A stretch of DNA of 64,000 nt from Bacteroides sp. (GCA_021203515.1 JAJQAY010000042.1:1-64000); one strand, 5' to 3'; shown: positions 8,069 through 18,308, counted from the first letter of the stretch. The notes: generated by a model not told the origin, from the letters alone. Translations and numbers: made by a program.

Positions 8069-8632
8069 ATGAATAAAATCCATAGGCTTGTAGTGGCTCT
8101 GGCATGTGTTGCCGGAACCTGGAACGTGGGCCAGGCGCAAGAAGCAGGCATAAAGACCAACTTGCTTTATGATGCTACGACCACCTTAAATCTTGGAGTG
8201 GAAATTGGTATGGGGCGAAAGATGACGCTGGATATATCGGGTAACTACAATCCCTGGCGGTTTGGAGACTACCGACTAAAACATGGCCTGATACAACCGG
8301 AGCTACGCTACTGGACCTGTGAAAAATTCAACGGGCACTTTTTCGGGTTACACGGATTTTACGGAAGGTATAATGTGGGAGGACTGCCTTTCAACAGCAA
8401 TATGAGGCATAGCCGCTATCAAGGATACTTGTATGGTGGCGGTTTCTCCTACGGTTATCAATGGATATTGAGCGATCATTGGAATTTGGAAGCCACGCTG
8501 GGGCTGGGCTATGCCCATTTGCGAGACAAGAAATATCCTTGTGCAAACTGTGGAGAGGTTATCAAAAAATCTCATCACAACTATGTCGGTCCTACCAAAG
8601 CCGCTATCAGCATTATATATATCATTAAATAA
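8069..8632 (+). CDS. DUF3575 outer-membrane barrel protein of a pilus operon
   Basis: I choose the start at 8069 (MNKIHRLVVALAC) because it gives a clean signal peptide ending GQAQ. The upstream ATG at 8039 adds ten residues that would spoil it. The mature protein alternates aromatic and polar residues in barrel-like strands (KTNLLYDATTTLNLGVEIGM, NYNPWRF) and fits DUF3575, which in Bacteroides typically heads fimbrial operons together with DUF3868. It is intact, 188 aa from this start. A function in pilus export or anchoring is inferred from the conserved neighbourhood, not from a catalytic motif. The next gene starts 6 bp after its stop. Confidence 0.75.
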   Translation: MNKIHRLVVALACVAGTWNVGQAQEAGIKTNLLYDATTTLNLGVEIGMGRKMTLDISGNYNPWRFGDYRLKHGLIQPELRYWTCEKFNGHFFGLHGFYGRYNVGGLPFNSNMRHSRYQGYLYGGGFSYGYQWILSDHWNLEATLGLGYAHLRDKKYPCANCGEVIKKSHHNYVGPTKAAISIIYIIK

Positions 8633-8638
8633 TTTCGT

Positions 8639-10065
8639 ATGGAAACTATGAAAACAATACTTTTGTATGTGTTTATTGCCTTGCTTCCCCTTTCGGCGAA
8701 GGTAACGGAAGTGTCGGGCATCAAAGTGACGGATTGCACCGCCCAGCGCAGAAGCGACCTGATAGACCTAAACTTCCTGCTTGATTGCACCGGCATAACC
8801 ATTTCTTCCAATGAACAACTGGAAGTGCAGCCCGCGCTTGTGGGAGAGAATGATACGCTCTGTTTACCCTCCCTGTTTTTCACAGGACATATCCGTGATA
8901 AAGTCAATCATCGGCGTGCACGCTTTTATGGAGAAGCGACCGTCGGTTATGCAAATTACAACATGGAGCAACTGGAAGACGCGCGGCATACTAAGATATC
9001 CTACTCCCGCCAGATACCTTTCAGCGACTGGATGTACGGCAGCCGGCTGGTATTGAAAAACAAAGTGACCGGATGTGCCGAATGTCAACGTGAATTGGCG
9101 GATGTACCGATGGCCTATATTCCTCATAAACTGGCGGTAAGCTATATCATTCCCCCAGCCGGAGCAGAAGACACGGCGCAAGAATGTTTCCCTCTACCTG
9201 AACTTTCAACAAGGTAAATCGGACATCCTGCCGGAATACATGGACAACCGGACGGAACTGGCTAAGGCAGACAGCCTGATAGCCGAACTGACAGGCGACT
9301 CTTATATTGTGGTAGACTCGATAAGGATTATCGGTTATGCTTCTCCCGAAGGGAAGTATGACTATAACACCCGACTTTCCGGGGAACGGGCCGAAGCTTT
9401 GAAAAGATATCTGGAAAGGGTATATACTCCGAAAGGGTACATCCTCACTACTTCTGCCGCTTCCGAAGACTGGGACGGACTCTATAAAGCGTCAGCAACG
9501 GTAGTTTGCCGTACCGTGCCCGAATATTATCCATTATAGACAGCATCTCCGAACCGGATGCCCGAGATAATTACGTCCGGCAACTTGACGGCGGCGTGAC
9601 GTATGCCAACATGGTGCAGAACCTTTATCCGCCTTTGAGGCGGGTGGTATGCGACGCATGTTATGTGGTAAAGCCATTTACGACGGCGCAGGCCAAACAA
9701 AGACTTGCCACTCATCCGGAACAGTTGAGCCTGAATGAAATGTATCTCATCGCCCGGAGCTATCCCGTAGGTTCTCCGGAGTTTAACTCTCTTTTCACCG
9801 AGATGCTGTTTTTATATCCCGATAACATGGTTGCAAAAAACAACCTTGCCGCCGTAGCGCTCGATGCCGGAAACATGGAACAGGCGGATAGATGTCTGGA
9901 AAGCGTCCGGCAACTGCCCGAAGTGCAAAACAATCTGGGTATTCTCCTCTACCGGCAAGGAAATGTGGACGAGGCTAACATTGCTTTGAAAAAGCTTGTG
10001 CCTACGGCTGCAAGGAGGCCGTCTATAATTTGCAGGAGATCAATTCTTGTGTGGCTATTCATTAG
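8639..10065 (+). pseudogene. DUF3868 / OmpA-like pilus operon protein, three frameshifts
   Basis: Four frame segments join into one protein of about 475 aa. The N-terminus (METMKTILLYVFIALLPL) is a signal peptide followed by a DUF3868-like domain. From about 9215 an OmpA-like segment appears (ILPEYMDNRTELAKADSL, then RIIGYASPEGKYDYN), which in OmpA-type domains binds peptidoglycan. The C-terminus has tetratricopeptide-like helices (NNLAAVALDAGNMEQADRCL). Breaks lie near 9190, 9505-9540 and 10005; the last (AAAAAGCTTG) seems to lack one G. The real stop is then TAG at 10063-10065. The track's 578-aa ORF at 9506-11242 is an artificial fusion of this tail with the next gene. It probably tethers the pilus machine to the cell wall. 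Confidence 0.68.
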
Positions 10066-10105
10066 CACTAAATATATTTTATTAATTCCTAAACCTTACT
10101 TAACA

Positions 10106-11242
10106 ATGAAAATTAAAAGTTTTTATTTGCCGGCGGCCTTGCTGGTATGTCTGGCTTCCTGCTCGGAAGATGACACTGTAAACGGAAATGCCCTGTCGGG
10201 TGATCTGGAAACTGCGGTTGTCAAGTTTGAAATGAATGCGAAAACGGAAAATGTTTCTTCTCCGTTGTCGCGGGTAGTAACGTTGCCTGATCTTACAAAG
10301 GAAAATTTCCGGATTATGGCATTCAAGAAGTCGCTTGACAGCGACCAGTATCTTTATGCGCAGGATGTCCCTATGGACGGGATGACTTTTGGGGGTAATG
10401 CGTTGTCGGGTGCCGCCCGCCTGCCCATAGGCGAATACAAATTTGTTTCGACCTATGGGCTGGTTGCGGACGGCGGGTTTGCTCTCCCGACCTTTACTCC
10501 GAAAACTACAGTATTGTCCGATGACCTTAACATTACCCATGGATCGGTAGACGGCAAATCTGTATTCTTCCTCGAAGAAAGTCCACTTGAAAGCTTGCAT
10601 TCCTATGTTCTCGGTACTAACTCCACGGCCAACGAACCGGTCAAAGCATCGTTGCCCCGTGCCGTATCACGCGTAGACATCTTATTTATTCAAGCTAAAA
10701 AGATTGCCGACGGAGTTTATACGGAAGTATCCGATAGCGATGATGTTTTTGGAGTTTCTGAACTCGCCGACATCGAAATGCAGTTTGCCGGACTAAATAA
10801 AAATGTGAATTTAGTCGGCGATAAAATAACAACTGACGAGGATTCATTGTTTAGTGACGATTTTAAAGTGCGTGATTTGGAGAACACCGTTACCCGGGGA
10901 ACTTCCGATGATGATACTAAAGTAGGCACTACTGACTTCGTGAATTACGATGAAATTTCCGGCAACGATATAAAAATAGGCTCGGCACACGTTCACGGTA
11001 CTTATGTGCTTCCATTCGACGGCTCTGCCGCTACTACCACATTGACACTGTTGTTGACCAACAAACTGGGAGACAAACGTACTATTGCAGTTCCCGGCAA
11101 TCTGAAACTGGAACGCAACAAAGTGACTCTTGTTAAGATTTACGTTTTAAGCGGTACGGTATTCAACACCGACGTTCAATTCAACGTAGATATTAGCACC
11201 GCATGGTTGAACGCGAATACGGTAAGTGGTGAAATAAACTAA
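10106..11242 (+). CDS. Fimbrillin-like lipoprotein of the second pilus operon
   Basis: I start this gene at 10106, where MKIKSFYLPAALLVCLASC gives a standard lipoprotein signal with Cys19. It is in frame with the track's longer 578-aa ORF but separate from it. The 378-aa product has the fimbrillin pattern: an acidic N-terminal linker, an LPIGEYKF turn, many beta strands and a C-terminal LKLERNKVTLVKIYVL followed by a strand with DVQFNVDISTAW. That late motif is typical of Mfa-like subunits, where the conserved Arg-Asn-x-x-Thr/Tyr segment precedes the final strand. It is intact and followed 9 bp later by another lipoprotein. It is probably the main shaft or a minor subunit of this pilus. Confidence 0.68.
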   Translation: MKIKSFYLPAALLVCLASCSEDDTVNGNALSGDLETAVVKFEMNAKTENVSSPLSRVVTLPDLTKENFRIMAFKKSLDSDQYLYAQDVPMDGMTFGGNALSGAARLPIGEYKFVSTYGLVADGGFALPTFTPKTTVLSDDLNITHGSVDGKSVFFLEESPLESLHSYVLGTNSTANEPVKASLPRAVSRVDILFIQAKKIADGVYTEVSDSDDVFGVSELADIEMQFAGLNKNVNLVGDKITTDEDSLFSDDFKVRDLENTVTRGTSDDDTKVGTTDFVNYDEISGNDIKIGSAHVHGTYVLPFDGSAATTTLTLLLTNKLGDKRTIAVPGNLKLERNKVTLVKIYVLSGTVFNTDVQFNVDISTAWLNANTVSGEIN

Positions 11243-11251
11243 CCCTGTTTA

Positions 11252-12214
11252 ATGCGCGTGTGTATGCGGTCAGCTATATTAATTCTTTTATCCCTGCCGT
11301 TGTTATTCTCCTGTTCCGGACAGGAAGAACTGACTGTTGCTTCCGGCCAACCGGAGAATATCCCGGCAGGGATATCAAGGATCACTTTCAGAAGTGGTCC
11401 TATGCCAAAGTGTGTGTACGTCTTCCGCAAAGAGGGAAATGAGTTCCGGTACAATTCGACTCTCGACAGCGGATGGACCGATGAGGGAAAATTGACTACC
11501 CGGCTGCTGATAGGCGACTACAAGTTCTTGTGTACAGCTCCTTTGGAGGGGCAGGTCGATGTGTTGCCAACTCCATTGGATAAAACGGTCACTTTCGAGC
11601 AACTCCGTTTTGTATCCCAAGCTGATGCCGAACATCCGGGAAACATCTTGCCGGTGGAGGAACTTTTTCTTCCGGAGCCTGACGTAGCCGGTGCGGTATA
11701 TACCATTCGCGGTGGAGACGAGATAGAGTGGACGCTCAAAAGAGGGGTTTCCCAACTTGTGTTTGTTCTGAACCGAGGTTATAAGGAAGGAGACGAATAT
11801 GTGCCCCAACCTTATGCGGAAGGGCATAATATCTTTGAAACGATAGAAGAAATCCGTGTGGAGATTTCTGGCGTAGGCCGCGAATGCAATTACCTCGGCA
11901 CATCAGGCGAGGGGACTGTATCCTGCTCATATACGGCATCCGGAGCGGAAAGTATCAATTCGCATGGGTTCGCTACCATCTCCGGCCCGTTCGTCTTTCC
12001 TCCTGCCGATGACGGAGACGTTCATTTGGCCATTACACTCGTTCCGGTATCTGGAGAGGCATGCCCTGCTTTGCAATTAACGAGTAAGCTCGAAGCCAAC
12101 CGGAAACTTATGGTCAACCTGTGGTTCGGTTCTTCTTATTTCGATATTGGAGTAACTACCCGTAATCTTCCCATTTCCGACCGGACAGATGGCGACTTGG
12201 GAGGCTGGGAATAA
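11252..12214 (+). CDS. Mfa2/FimB-like minor fimbrial lipoprotein
   Basis: This intact 320-aa protein has a lipoprotein signal ending LLFSC (Cys about 21) and a compact beta-rich body. The features LIGDYKFLCTAPL and LEANRKLMVNLWFG resemble the Mfa2/FimB superfamily, in which a YxF turn follows a GDY motif and a late Asn-Arg-Lys-hydrophobic stretch marks the core strand. It contains no enzyme motif. It sits in a tight run of five lipoprotein genes (gaps mostly under 40 bp), so it likely contributes an accessory pilin or tip component on the cell surface. Confidence 0.6.
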   Translation: MRVCMRSAILILLSLPLLFSCSGQEELTVASGQPENIPAGISRITFRSGPMPKCVYVFRKEGNEFRYNSTLDSGWTDEGKLTTRLLIGDYKFLCTAPLEGQVDVLPTPLDKTVTFEQLRFVSQADAEHPGNILPVEELFLPEPDVAGAVYTIRGGDEIEWTLKRGVSQLVFVLNRGYKEGDEYVPQPYAEGHNIFETIEEIRVEISGVGRECNYLGTSGEGTVSCSYTASGAESINSHGFATISGPFVFPPADDGDVHLAITLVPVSGEACPALQLTSKLEANRKLMVNLWFGSSYFDIGVTTRNLPISDRTDGDLGGWE

Positions 12215-12231
12215 TAAAAACGGATACACTT

Positions 12232-13294
12232 ATGATAAAGATACCAGTAAAATATGCAGGCTGGTTCGGCATGACTATTTTGTTTGCCGGACTGGTGTTC
12301 TCTTGTACGGAAAGAGAGGAGTCACCGGAGTGGGTGGATAATAAAGACGGAATAGTGTTTCGTACTGAACTTCGGGAAGAAATACCGACCAATGGTTTGA
12401 TAACCAGGCTATATGTGTTCAAATCCGCCGGAAATGACAGTTATCGCCTTTGCGACTCTTTGCCGGAAATAATCAGCGGCACTACCCGGCTTAAAATGAG
12501 CCTTGCTGATTTGAATAAGAACGATTATCGCTTTCTCTTCGTTGCTACGCCGCAGGCTGAACCGGAAATGCAGGTAGCACGTATGGACGGCGCTCCTTTT
12601 GCTTTCGGAACGGAGTGGGTAAAGGTGTCGGTTGCGGCGTTGGCAGACAATCTGTCGGTAGACAATTATTATGGAATTAAAGACCTTAAAGGCGCAGAAA
12701 TCCTGCAACTGGAAGCTATTGAAGGAGAACTGACGCGGTTGGTGGGACAAATGGTGTTCTGCTTTTATAAAGACGCCCCCGAAGGAGTCCAAAACCCGGA
12801 CGTAGCTTCCGTATTGGACAGGGTTTCTTCTATTGATATTGCTTATGAGAGTATGCCCCGGCAAATCACGTTTGATGTGGATGATCTTCCGGTTAGCATG
12901 GCGGGTTCGGAAGATGTCTTAAACCATACCGTTAATTTCTCCCTGAATGAAGACGGGCAAAAAGTGGTTCTTCCCCAGACGGGAGTTCCGGTCGAAGTAG
13001 CCGACTCTATCCCCAAAGGAGCTATCCTGAAAGGAGCTTGTCTGTTTCCTTGTCGGGAAAAAGTAAAAGTGTCGATGACATTCCACTATTATGATACGAC
13101 TCCGGTATGCGGGCATACGGAAAGTGAGCATCAGCATGTGGCGGAATGTTATACCCCCCCGGACATTGTCGCTCAGTTTACCGAAGAATGCGGGAATGGC
13201 AGGTCTGACTGTGTTGCCGGATCACTTTACAATCAATAACGCTACCCTCCCGTGCGACCGGGTGATTGACGTGCTGCATACGTCCGGCATCTAA
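12232..13294 (+). pseudogene. Mfa2/FimB-like lipoprotein, one frameshift near 13190
   Basis: The frame from 12232 reads a lipoprotein signal (FAGLVFSC, Cys about 25) and a fimbrial accessory body with NDYRFLFVATPQ, the same GDY/NDY-x-F turn seen in its neighbour. Near 13185-13195 the frame is lost. The continuation in the next frame reads FTINNATLPCDRVIDVLHTSGI and stops at 13294, giving about 353 aa. A Cys/His-rich stretch (CGHTESEHQHVAEC) near residue 290 is unusual for this family and could bind metal, though that is a guess. It is followed 30 bp later by another lipoprotein of the same type. Role: accessory pilin by context. Confidence 0.58.
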
Positions 13295-13324
13295 ATAAAT
13301 GCAGTGTGGAATTAGCTTAGAAAG

Positions 13325-14539
13325 ATGATGAAAAAGAATATATTCGGCATGTTGGCCGGCATCTGTATTTTGTTGCTGGCTTGTTCGGAACAGGAAGATA
13401 ATGACAGTCTGATTAACAACTCCCTTGAGGGCAGGGGGGGATAAGGTGACTGTAAACCTGAGTTTATCTGCCATACCGAAAATACATATTGACGATAATA
13501 CGGACTACTGTCCCATATCCAGCCGGGCGACAGAAAATGTGCGTTCTATCATAGCAAACAATTACAAGTGTTTGGTGATGAAAGAAATAGACACCAAGTG
13601 GTATGTAGACACACTGACTAACAGGAATTTGACGGACGCTTCCAAGTATTCGGAAGTGAAAGTGACGGATGAGACGAGATTTAATGACCTTCAACTTACG
13701 CTACGACCGGGGCATTACCGGGTGTTGGTAGTCTTGAACCCACTGTGCGGGAAATGGAATGCAGACCTGGTGCCGGGGCGATAGTGAAAGGTGAAGCAGA
13801 TACTGTGGCATACGCCTATACCTATAATTACCAGATGAATGCATCTTATGCCAACGTGGGAAAACGCTTTGTGCGTTATGAAATATTTGCAGGGACGGCA
13901 GAGTTTACGGTGGAGAAAACATCCGATCTGCATTCGAAACCGGTAAATGGGAATACCCATATTGCTTTCACCCGCAGAGTTGCGCAAATGCGCTTCCTAT
14001 TGAAAGATGAACCGTCGGAGAAAGAAAATTTTAACTTCGCCCCAACGCAGCATACCGTATATGCCACTTTGAAAGCGACTCAACCGGATATGCCTTTCTG
14101 TGACGGGTTGGACTGCTGGGGGGATGCTTACTATAACCATACAACCCCGACAAGAGAATTAGAAATGTGTACGAACCTCCATGCAAACTGGCATAAAGCC
14201 AAGACGGGGGATAATTATATGATAATCGATCCCAGCGTAACCATATATTCTCCTTTTGTCTTTGCGGACGAACTCAAAGATATTCCCTATGAGTTGGACG
14301 AGATTAAGGTGACAGGACAAGCGGGCTCGGGAGGATTTGTGTATGTTTATCCGCAACCTATCCCGCAACCGACATTAGAGTGCAACTCTATCCAGCCGGT
14401 CGCATTCCGCACTACGGACGATATAGTCTTAACCCCTTCTTCGCAAAAACAGGTGACATTGGAGTATCTGGAGGCGGAAAGTTCTAAAGAATTGCTGGAT
14501 ACTTATTTCGACGCTTACTATGAATGTAATATACACTAA
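13325..14539 (+). pseudogene. Mfa2/FimB-like lipoprotein, two frameshifts
   Basis: ATG at 13325 (or 13328) opens a short frame with lipobox LLLAC (Cys about 21). It is lost in a run of seven G at about 13434. The next frame runs VTVNLSLSAIPKIHI and TLRPGHYRVLVVLNPL to 13784, then a second slip near 13770 leads to the last segment (13745-14539). That segment contains THIAFTRRVAQMRFLL and a late FVYVYPQPIPQPT. The pieces combine to about 404 aa with the GHYRVLVV turn seen in this family. Neither slip destroys sequence content, so I treat it as one real gene. It is an accessory pilus lipoprotein by context. Confidence 0.58.
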
Positions 14540-14550
14540 TTATTATCGCT

Positions 14551-15431
14551 ATGAATGCTAAACTATTGTTATTTCTATCCGTCATACTGTTTGCCGGTTG
14601 TATTCATGAAACACTGGAACCATGCCCCGTGGGGGATGTGAAAATTAATATCTATGTGGAAAAGTATCAGGCAGTGACTCACAATTTCAGTACGGATATG
14701 GAGGCTTCTTTTTTCACCCGTATCCGCGATGTTCATTATTTCCTGTTCAAGGACAAGGCTTTGATTGACGAAGGGCGTATCTCGGACTGTACCTTGTTCA
14801 CCACACCCCCTTATACTTTTCAGCGGGAAGGGCTTGAGTTCGGCGACTACTGTCTGGCGGTGGTGAGCAATTGTAGTGCCCTTGTGTGAGGAAAAGCTCC
14901 GTCCGAGCTCTTTTTCACCTATGCGGGCGTAGATAATAAAGAGGACTATTTTGCCGTTTGCCTTCCTTTTACGGTGGATTGCAATTGCGAGACCGAATAC
15001 AATGCTTATATGGAACGCGCTCACGGTGTGGTTCGCTACACTTTCAGCAATGTTCCCAAAGATATAAGCGAGATTGAAATGACCATGACCAACGTAGGGA
15101 ACAAAAAATGATTGAGGGAGACTATTCCGGGCAGATAGAAGTTACTAAACGTATTCCTGTGTCTGCCGTGACGCGTGCGGCAACTGAAAGCAAGGATATT
15201 ACCGTAACATTGGGCACATTCCCCACGACAAAGGGAATGCGCTCGGCTTACCGTTTAAGGCTATATAAAGAGGGAGGGGAAGAACCTTTGTACAATGGCA
15301 CTGTAATAGATACTTTGACTGTTCGCAGAAACCAGTTGCTGAATGTCGATACCCGTTTCAGGGAAGGCAGTTCTTCGTTTGAGGTAGTGGTAAATACTAC
15401 TTGGGACGGAAGTATTCCGGGGGGGTGCTGA
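14551..15431 (+). pseudogene. FimB/Mfa2 family fimbrial lipoprotein, one stop and one frameshift
   Basis: The signal LSVILFAGC gives a lipoprotein Cys at residue 17, followed by a short CIHETLEPCP segment. That double-Cys start, VKINIYVEKY, the hydrophobic GDYCLAVVSNC and the closing VVVNTTWDGS are classic PF08842 (FimB/Mfa2) features. TGA at 14887-14889 interrupts the frame after NCSALV. A second break near 15105, after GNKK in an A-run, shifts the frame to 15108-15431. The full product would be about 293 aa. It is last in the pilus operon, where the anchor or cap gene can lie. The convergent sigma-factor gene ends about 60 bp later. Confidence 0.68.
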
Positions 15432-15493
15432 TATTGACTAATTGAATAGGGCAGGGGCGTCTGTGACAGATGTCCGATTGCTGATTATGGGGG

Positions 15494-16059
15494 TTATCGG
15501 AGAAGGGTTTCTTTCAGCCGTGCGAGTGCCTTTTGCAGTTGTGCATCCACCGTCTTCACGCTGATGCCCAGCTCTTCCGCCACTTGGGCATAGCTTTGTT
15601 TCTCTTCGCGGATGCGTATGAATACTTCGCGGCAGCGTTCGGGCAGGCGGTCGAGGGCTTTGACGTAGCGGGTGAAAAATTCCTCGCTGATGAGCATATC
15701 TTCGGGGGAGTCGGACAGGTCGGAGGCTTCGGATATCTGATCGGTATCGGCAGACTGGGCGGACAGGGCAGAGAGGGCGGAATGTCGCGCTTCCTTCTCC
15801 AGATAGTTGAGTGAGGCATTCTTGACGAGAATAAAGCAATAATCCTCAATGCTCTGCACTTCGGGCAGGCGGGCGCGCTGCTCCAAAGGCGCATGAAGAC
15901 ATCCAGCACAATCTCTTGTGCCCATTCTTCACGTTTCACGTAGTAGTAGGCAATGCGGAACAGGCGGTCGTAAGTGAGGTTATAGAATTCCCGAAAGGCA
16001 CGCTCCGAGTCTTCTTCTTTCATTTGCCGCAGGTATCGTCTGACTTCTTGTTCGGTCAT
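15494..16059 (-). pseudogene. ECF (sigma-70 family) RNA polymerase sigma factor, one frameshift
   Basis: Two frames join at about 15885 into a protein of about 188 aa. Region 2 is at the N-terminus (FREFYNLTYDRLFRIAYYYV, then AQEIVLDVFMRLW), and region 4 is at the C-terminus (RLPERCREVFIRIR, then YAQVAEELGISVKTVDAQLQ). This is the architecture of Bacteroides ECF factors, which normally pair with a FecR-type anti-sigma factor and a SusC/SusD system. No anti-sigma gene is adjacent: the pilus operon converges on it and a metallophosphoesterase diverges. An acidic Ser/Asp-rich linker joins the two regions. Its targets cannot be read from the sequence; the divergent phosphoesterase is a candidate. 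Confidence 0.8.
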
Positions 16060-16211
16060 GTCGCTTTTGTCTCAATTGCTGGCAAATGTAGGGCTTTTCG
16101 GTGAAATATCCTAACCCCCGGCTGATTTGAGAACGTCACGAGATTGCAGCAGGCTTGTAACACGGCTTGTATTCCTTTGCAACGCATAATTAAGTAAAAA
16201 ATGACACGAAA

Positions 16212-17648
16212 ATGAAAAGTAAACTATTATCAGTTTTGAGTGTGTTGTTGTGCGGTGCTTTTGTAGAGGTTGCTGCGCAAAACAGTGTTTTGAACTTTAC
16301 CGGAAAGGTGACGGACAAGTCGGGCAAGGGAATTTCCGGTGTAGTGGTAAATGACGGTGTGCGCTTCACGCAGACTGACGCGCAGGGAGTGTGGACGCTG
16401 ACGGCGGATGCGGTGGTGAGCAAGTTCGTCAGTATCTCTACGTCTGCCGCCTATCAGTTGCCACAACGGGAGGGGCTGGCAAGCGGATTTTATGTCTCTG
16501 TGGCCCGTCTGGCCGCAGACGGATGCAAGCATGACTTTGTGCTGGAGAAACGCAAGCAGCCGAAGGATGATTTCTACTTTATAGCCGTATCCGACCCTCA
16601 GGTGCGCAATGCACAGGAGATGAAACGCTGGCGGCAAGAGACTGTTCCCGACATCACGCAGACGGTGGACTTCCTGAAGCAGAGCCGTGAGGTGGTGGGC
16701 ACAACGCTAGGCGACCTCGTATTCGACAACATGTCGCTTTACGACGAGTATGAGGCTTCGCTGAAGAACACGGGTGCGACCTTCTTCCAGTGCATCGGCA
16801 ACCATGACCTCGATTTGCGCTACCAAGACCTCCATAATATGGCGGCGGGTACTCCGGTGTATGGCGAAATGGTTTATAACCGTTATTTTGGCCCTACGGA
16901 CTATTCCTATAATGTGGGCCGGGTGCACGTCGTCACGATGAAGGACTTGAACTATGTGGGCGGCAAGAGGTATCTTGAGAGTCTGACCGGTGCACAGATT
17001 GAATGGCTGAAGAAGGATTTGAGCTACGTACCCAAAGGTAGTCTGGTCTTCCTGAATATGCACGCTCCTGCCTGGAACCGCGTGTCGGGAAGCGGCAATG
17101 TGCGCAATGCCGCTGAACTGAAAGAGGCGTTGAGGGATTACAATGTACATGCCTTTACCGGTCATACCCACTACTTCCAGAACAATGAGGTGGCGGACAA
17201 TCTCTATGAACACAACATCGGTGCGGCTTGCGGCGCCTGGTGTGCAGGCTGGATAAACCAGTGCGGCGCTCCCAACGGCTATCTGGTGGTGGACGTGAAG
17301 GGCGACGACGTGAAGTGGCATTATAAGAGTACGCGTCGCGACTTCAGCCATCAGTTCCGCCTCTATGGCAGGGGACAGTTTCTTACGCAAAGCAGCTTTG
17401 TGGTTGCCAATATCTGGGACTGGGATAGCGCCTGCCATGCCGTGTGGTATCAGGACGGTAAGCCGATGGGCGATATGGAGCAGTTTGTCGATGCCGACGA
17501 AGAGGCCGCCGCCATGAAGAAAGACCGCTCTGCCGCAGTGAAGACGGGACATCTGTTTCGGGCCATGCCTGCCGACGGTGCCAAGGAAATCAAGGTGGAG
17601 TTTACCAATCGTTTCGGGGAGGTGTATACGCAGACGTTGAAGTTATAA
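16212..17648 (+). CDS. Secreted calcineurin-like metallophosphoesterase
   Basis: This intact 478-aa protein has a signal peptide (MKSKLLSVLSVLLCGAF) and three parts. An N-terminal beta domain (about 25-110) of the carboxypeptidase-regulatory/MetallophosN kind contains GKVTDKSGKGISGVVV. The catalytic calcineurin-like core (about 115-345) carries the metal-binding motifs VSDPQ, GDLVFDN, GNHD, LNMHAP and GHTHYF. A C-terminal beta domain follows. All core metal ligands appear present. Such proteins are common in Bacteroidetes and are predicted to act on phosphate esters in the periplasm or outside, but the substrate cannot be told. The gene stands alone and ends at a strong bidirectional terminator. 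Confidence 0.85.
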   Translation: MKSKLLSVLSVLLCGAFVEVAAQNSVLNFTGKVTDKSGKGISGVVVNDGVRFTQTDAQGVWTLTADAVVSKFVSISTSAAYQLPQREGLASGFYVSVARLAADGCKHDFVLEKRKQPKDDFYFIAVSDPQVRNAQEMKRWRQETVPDITQTVDFLKQSREVVGTTLGDLVFDNMSLYDEYEASLKNTGATFFQCIGNHDLDLRYQDLHNMAAGTPVYGEMVYNRYFGPTDYSYNVGRVHVVTMKDLNYVGGKRYLESLTGAQIEWLKKDLSYVPKGSLVFLNMHAPAWNRVSGSGNVRNAAELKEALRDYNVHAFTGHTHYFQNNEVADNLYEHNIGAACGAWCAGWINQCGAPNGYLVVDVKGDDVKWHYKSTRRDFSHQFRLYGRGQFLTQSSFVVANIWDWDSACHAVWYQDGKPMGDMEQFVDADEEAAAMKKDRSAAVKTGHLFRAMPADGAKEIKVEFTNRFGEVYTQTLKL

Positions 17649-17667
17649 TAATAGGTATCAGTTAAAG

Positions 17668-17711
17668 AAAACCGGCTATCAGTCTGTTACAGATTGATAG
17701 CCGGTTTTTTA
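17668..17711. terminator. Bidirectional intrinsic terminator
   Basis: AACCGGCTATCA pairs with TGATAGCCGGTT around a loop of about 13 nt. The stem is flanked by an A-run on the left and a T-run on the right, so it can stop both the plus-strand phosphoesterase transcript and the minus-strand operon that ends at 17732. Confidence 0.85.
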
Positions 17712-17731
17712 TTGGAAAGAACAAGCTTCCA

Positions 17732-18283
17732 TTACATCTTCACCAGCTTCACTTGCTCAAATAGCCTGACGGCTTCTTCGCCGTTCCTGGCTTTCTTGGC
17801 AGCTTCTTCAAAGCTCTTGCTGTCGTTCTCGAAACAGAGGACATTGGCGCAGTCCAGAATGTGTCCCATTAGGTCTATGGCCTTCGCATTGGTGAGCTGA
17901 CCTTTTTTCAAGGCTTTCTTTACATACTTGTTGGCATTCTCTACAGCGTTGTAGATGGCGGGCTTCACAATCTCCGTGCCGCTGCTCGACAGGCCAATCT
18001 CCACATTGTACTCGTGCGTGTAGTTGGCAAGGAACGTATTCCATTTGGCGGATATGGCCTTACCCAGGTAGTGCTCTTCCTCAAAGACAGGGTGTGTCTC
18101 GGGAATTTCACCGTAGACGGTGTACTCGTAGATGGCGGTTCGGGAGTCGTCTCCGTCATAAATGGCAGTTGCATTGCCGGTGGAGGCGGCGCGATTGCTG
18201 TTGGCCGCCAAAGCCAACTCCTGTGCATGGCCGGAAGCTATGCACAGGAGGGCTGAGAGAAGTAAAAGGTTTCTCAGTTTCAT
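17732..18283 (-). CDS. Secreted protein of unknown function in a SusCD operon
   Basis: I do not recognise this 183-aa family. It has a clean signal peptide (MKLRNLLLLSALLCIASGHA) with cleavage expected after HAQ, then an Ala/Asn-rich stretch, a beta-like segment (TAIYEYTVYGEIPETHPVFE) and a helical, Lys/Glu-rich second half (NANKYVKKALKKGQ). There is no lipobox, no transmembrane helix and no enzyme motif. It is the last gene of the minus-strand SusC-SusD operon, 25 bp after the SusD stop, and is intact although both partners are interrupted. A periplasmic or surface accessory role in the same uptake system is inferred from position only. Confidence 0.6.
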   Translation of the reverse strand: MKLRNLLLLSALLCIASGHAQELALAANSNRAASTGNATAIYDGDDSRTAIYEYTVYGEIPETHPVFEEEHYLGKAISAKWNTFLANYTHEYNVEIGLSSSGTEIVKPAIYNAVENANKYVKKALKKGQLTNAKAIDLMGHILDCANVLCFENDSKSFEEAAKKARNGEEAVRLFEQVKLVKM

Positions 18284-18308
18284 AATTCTTGTTGTTTTAG
18301 TGTGACTA

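Noticed and set aside
9506-11242. A single 578-aa ORF
   Set aside because: It joins the frameshifted tail of the DUF3868 gene to a complete lipoprotein gene starting at 10106 with its own signal peptide and lipobox.
13430-13442. Phase variation by the G7 tract, and likewise other homopolymer breaks
   Set aside because: Breaks also occur in runs of one to three bases and in genes with no reason to phase vary, so assembly error is simpler. The long G and C runs could still be rechecked.
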